In this document: piece after piece, positions 61,321 to 64,000 of the stretch | Layout: each line of letters opens with the position of its first letter | Numbering within the stretch: the first letter of the stretch is position 1 | Assembly (NCBI GenBank): GCA_963734015.1 | Contig: CAVTFG010000011.1 | Coordinates: 21,529-85,528, forward strand | DNA length: 64,000 nt | Direction: 5' to 3' | Source of the DNA: JALZKA01 sp963734015 | GTDB lineage: Bacteria > Actinomycetota > Thermoleophilia > Solirubrobacterales > 70-9 | Program-made: the position numbers and the translations under genes | The notes under the pieces: model-generated | Seen by the model: the letters and a program-made list of their open reading frames with translations, nothing else | Told to the model about the DNA's origin: nothing | Databases searched by the model: none

Positions 61321-61386
61321 TATGGCGTAGAGCATAGCAACCGCTATGGTTACCTGCATACACCCTGCCTACATCGATGTATGCAG
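61317..61386. promoter_or_regulatory. Cluster of palindromes upstream of the ATPase gene
   Basis: In 70 bases: CCATTATGG over the ATG, CATAGC-AACC-GCTATG (61333-61348), CTGCATACA (61354-61362) with TGTATGCAG (61378-61386), and the inner TACATCGATGTA. Suggests binding by a dimeric regulator, possibly the winged helix of the ATPase itself, or a recombination site. Confidence 0.55.
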
Positions 61387-61396
61387 GCAGCGCTGA

Positions 61397-61627
61397 TTAG
61401 CTGAGCTCCGAGCCGCAGCCCTCGCAGGGCCGGCCGGCGGCGATCTCGTCGCCGCAGACCGGGCAGTCGGCCGCGCCGTCCGCGACCAGCCGGTCCCAGA
61501 GCGCCGTGATCCGGTCGTCGAGCGTCGCGCGCCCGGGCTCGGGCCGCCGGGCGGCCGACCGGCGTGGAAGCGAGCGCCGCTCGCGGCCGGAGTGCGGCCT
61601 CGTCGGAGTTGTCGCCGTCGCGCCCAT
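61397..61627 (-). CDS. Small zinc-ribbon protein coupled to lexA
   Basis: 76 residues. A basic disordered N-terminus, a helix (LDDRITALWDRLVADG), and a C-terminal zinc ribbon CPVCGDEIAAGRPCEGCG. Its ATG overlaps the lexA TGA by one base (TGATG), so it is translated with LexA and would be SOS-induced. Function unknown. Confidence 0.75.
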   Translation of the reverse strand: MGATATTPTRPHSGRERRSLPRRSAARRPEPGRATLDDRITALWDRLVADGAADCPVCGDEIAAGRPCEGCGSELS

Positions 61628-62229
61628 CAGACGCTCCGGAAGACCCCCACGACCTTGCCCAGCAGCTGGGCCTCCTTCGTGCGGATCGGCTTGTAGGCGG
61701 AGTTCTCCGGCTGCAGGCGGATCCGGTCCTTCTCGCGGAAGAAGCGCTTGACGGTCGCCTCGTGCTCGAGCAGCGCGACGACGATCTCGCCGTTCGCGGC
61801 GTCCTCGGCCTGCTTGACGACGACGTAGTCGCCCTCGAGGATCCCGGCGTCCTTCATCGAGTCGCCCTTGACTCGCAGGATGTAGTCCCCATCCTCGCCG
61901 CCGATCACGCCAGGGAGCTCGAGGTAGTCCTCGATGTTCTCCTCGGCCAACATCGGCTCGCCGGCGGCCACCTCGCCGACGAGCGGAAGCCCCGGTCCCT
62001 TCAACGCCTGCTTCGCCTTGCCGACCAGAAGCTCGATGGCGCGCGGCTTCGTGGGGTCGCGCCGCAGGAGCCCGATCTTCTCCAGGTTCGCCAGATGGGC
62101 ATGCACGGTCGAGGAGGAGTGCAAGCCGACGGCCTTGCCGATCTCGCGCACGGTCGGCGGGTAGCCGGTCTTCGCCGCGTACTTGCGGATGTAGTCGAAG
62201 ATCTCCTTCTGGCGCTTGGTCAGGTCCAT
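61627..62229 (-). CDS. lexA: LexA repressor
   Basis: 200 residues. DNA-binding wHTH (MDLTKRQKEIFDYIRKYAAK, GYPPTVREIGKAVGLHSSST) and autoprotease domain with the cleavage site region (LVGEVAAGEPML, Ala-Gly), nucleophile Ser in VKGDSMKDAGI and Lys in ALLEHEATVKRFF. Represses SOS genes; cleaved with RecA-ssDNA. Start: ATG 62229, or TTG 62235 which is better spaced from GAGGAG; an ATG at 62274 in the same frame lies inside the LexA box and is unlikely. A self-operator lies at 62268-62281. Confidence 0.94.
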   Translation of the reverse strand: MDLTKRQKEIFDYIRKYAAKTGYPPTVREIGKAVGLHSSSTVHAHLANLEKIGLLRRDPTKPRAIELLVGKAKQALKGPGLPLVGEVAAGEPMLAEENIEDYLELPGVIGGEDGDYILRVKGDSMKDAGILEGDYVVVKQAEDAANGEIVVALLEHEATVKRFFREKDRIRLQPENSAYKPIRTKEAQLLGKVVGVFRSV

Positions 62230-62267
62230 CTGCAAGGTCAGCTCCTCGCGGCGTCGGGCGTTTGACG

Positions 62268-62281
62268 GGAACACATGTTCG
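62268..62281. promoter_or_regulatory. LexA box at lexA promoter
   Basis: GGAACACATGTTCG: a GAAC-N4-GTTC core as in the radical SAM promoter, differing in one outer base. On the minus strand a TACTCT -10 lies a few bases upstream, so LexA would cover the transcription start, giving autoregulation. Confidence 0.82.
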
Positions 62282-62369
62282 TAAGAGTAGCCCCCCGTGC
62301 GGACGGATGCAAGGACTCATCACGGACCGCGGGTGGGAGCTTGCGCGCGCACTACAATCCTGCGGCCAA

Positions 62370-62455
<86 letters not shown>

Positions 62456-62463
62456 CTGGAGAA

Positions 62464-62489
62464 GCCCCTGCTGACGCGGGGGTTTCTTC
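62464..62489 (+). terminator. Terminator after tRNA-Leu
   Basis: GCCCCTGC-TGA-CGCGGGGG imperfect hairpin followed by TTTCTTC, directly after the tRNA. Confidence 0.65.
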
Positions 62490-62591
62490 GTTCCCCGGAG
62501 AATCGCGGATCGGTTTATGCGGGGATAGGATCCAGCCGACTCCTGAGGATTCAGATATTCGCCCGGGGGTGAACGAATGGAAGGATGAGAA

Positions 62592-62654
62592 ATGAACGGC
62601 GTCAACATGATCGACCCGCTCGCGTCGACAGACTCATGCCGATCGCGTGACTGA
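62592..62654 (+). CDS. Possible 20-codon leader ORF before gad
   Basis: ATG 62592 with a strong GGAAGGATGAGAA ribosome site opens a 20-residue peptide (MNGVNMIDPLASTDSCRSRD) whose stop lies seven bases past the gad GTG start. The gad GTG has no good ribosome site of its own, so coupling through this leader is plausible. The peptide itself is not recognised. Confidence 0.35.
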   Translation: MNGVNMIDPLASTDSCRSRD

Positions 62655-64000
62655 GCTCAGAGCCGAGATCCCCACCCGGACCATCGGGGCCTGGATCACG
62701 GAGAAGGCCCCCGATGGCGCGATCCCCGAAGAGGCGATGTCGCCGCTCGCCGCGGCGCGCCTGATCGAGGAGGAGCTCGCGGTGGAGGGTATCCCGGAGC
62801 GGAATCTCGCGACGTTCGTGACCACCTTCATGGAGCCCGAGGCTCGCTATGTGATCGACGCGAACCTCCACCGGAACTTCATCGACCACGCCGAGTACCC
62901 GCAGACCTTCGAGATCCAGCAGCGCTGCGTGCGGATGCTGGCCGAACTGTTCCACGCACCCGGCGAGACGACGGGCACCAGCACCCAGGGCTCCTCCGAG
63001 GCGATCATGCTCGGGGCGCTTTCGCTGAAGTGGAAGTGGCGCGGGCGACGAGAGGCCGATCACAAAGCGACCGACTCGCCCAATCTCGTCTTCGGGGGAG
63101 ACGTACACGTCGTCTGGGAGAAGTTCTGCCGCTACTTCGACGTCGAACCGCGGATCGTCCCCCTGCAGCCCGGCAAGTACACGATCGGCCCCGAGGATGT
63201 GGAGCCGCATATCGACGAGAACACGATCGGCGTCGCCGCCGTCGTCGGTACCACCTTCACCGGCCACGCCGACGACGTCGTGGGGATCAACGACCTCCTC
63301 GTCCAGCTGAAGAACGAAGAAGGGCCTCGACGTCCCGCTCCACGTCGACGGCGCCAGCGGTGCTTTCGTGTGGCCGTTTCTCTACCCGGAGTCGAAGTGG
63401 GACTTCCGCCTGGAGCAGGTGCGTTCGATCAACGCCTCCGGCCACAAGTTCGGACTGGTCTACCCGGGGATCGGCTGGCTGATCTTCCGGGAGAAGTCCG
63501 ACCTCGCAGAGGACCTCGTCTTCTACGAGAACTATCTGGGGAAGACCGACGCGACCTTCACCCTGAACTTCTCAACCGGCTCCTCGATGGTCCTTGCCCA
63601 GTACTACAACTTCGTGCGCTGGGGCAAGGCGGGCTATCGGTGGGTGATGGAGACGATGCAGGAGAACGCCCGGTCGCTGGCCAAGGACATCGACGCTCTG
63701 GGTAAGTTCCAGATCATCGGGGAGGGAGCGGAGACACTCCCGCTGGTCGCCTTCAATCTCGCCGACGAGCATCCCTACGACGAGTTCGACATCGCCTTTC
63801 AGCTGTCTGCCGAGCGGGGCTGGATGCTCCCCGCCTACACCATGCCTCCCAACGCCCAGGACGTGAAGATGATGCGGGCGCTCGTCAAGCTCAATCTGGC
63901 TCGGTCGCTCGTCGACACGCTCGACGACGACATCGCCCAGGCCATCGAAACGCTGGAGGCGAAGGGCCCTGTGACTGAGTCCGAGCGCAAGCGGGTTCAG
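62647..64000 (+). CDS. gad: Glutamate decarboxylase, frameshifted, 3' end outside window
   Basis: PLP enzyme converting glutamate to GABA with proton uptake (acid tolerance or GABA metabolism). First part: NLATFVTTFMEPEARYVIDA, FHAPGETTGTSTQGSSEAIM. At 63316-63322 (GAAGAAG) one extra base breaks the frame; the sequence continues in the next frame with GLDVPLHVDGASGAFVWPFL, the PLP Lys in INASGHKFGLVYPGIGWL, and runs to the window end. Around 450 residues are visible after repair. GTG start at 62647 fits family length. As written, a truncated inactive protein would result. Confidence 0.88.

Overview
The window is very GC-rich and gene-dense, from a chromosomal region of an actinobacterium. Gene content points to Actinomycetota, probably class Thermoleophilia (Solirubrobacterales/Gaiellales relatives); this placement is inference. 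Supporting signs are F420 synthesis (CofG) with an LLM flavoprotein, an actinobacterial-type ethylmalonyl-CoA pathway, GTP-dependent PEP carboxykinase, a transglycosylase-like secreted protein behind a c-di-AMP riboswitch, a CGAAC-N4-GTTCG type LexA box, and many starts preceded by a TANNNT box only 6-9 nt upstream (leaderless mRNAs). There is no phage, plasmid, insertion sequence or CRISPR array.

Layout. 1-7.5 kb: truncated cofG, an aquaporin, a THI5-like binding protein, and a metal operon (multicopper oxidase, ZIP transporter, DtxR-type regulator). 7.5-14.4 kb: a lipoprotein, a coiled-coil PD-(D/E)XK-like protein, crotonyl-CoA carboxylase/reductase (ccr), a LysR regulator, clpS and a metallo-beta-lactamase hydrolase. 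14.4-27 kb: ethylmalonyl-CoA mutase (broken by a +1 frameshift), a truncated oxidoreductase pseudogene, F420 and FAD oxidoreductases, then a six-gene minus-strand operon holding mesaconyl-CoA hydratase-like and methylsuccinyl-CoA dehydrogenase-like genes, with a malyl-CoA lyase-like gene divergent from it. 27-34 kb: CBS-type pyrophosphatase, pckG, and a CoA-ligase alpha/beta pair with a ferredoxin. Together ccr, ecm, mch, mcd, mcl, the CoA ligase and pckG make a plausible route from C2 units through ethylmalonyl-CoA to malate and PEP.

34-48 kb: a MASE1-PP2C phosphatase, an acyl-CoA synthetase, an Rv2578c-type radical SAM protein split by a LAGLIDADG intein inside its Fe-S motif and preceded by a LexA box, two MarR regulators, an MFS exporter, and a module resembling mhqR-mhqO-mhqD (quinone stress). 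48-58 kb: a DUF255 thioredoxin-fold protein, an AbiEi-DUF559 protein with a large palindrome over its start, a DUF1800-DUF1501-cupredoxin operon, an atypical ZIP, phzF and glnA. 58-64 kb: AhpD-like, transglycosylase with riboswitch, rnpB, an AAA ATPase, lexA with a coupled zinc-ribbon protein, tRNA-Leu(GAG), and glutamate decarboxylase running off the end.

Two intergenic repeat families are present (three and two copies). Four genes that otherwise look intact carry single-base frameshifts (ecm, a VOC protein, phzF, gad) and a fifth is suspected; whether these are sequencing indels or real lesions decides how several genes should be read.
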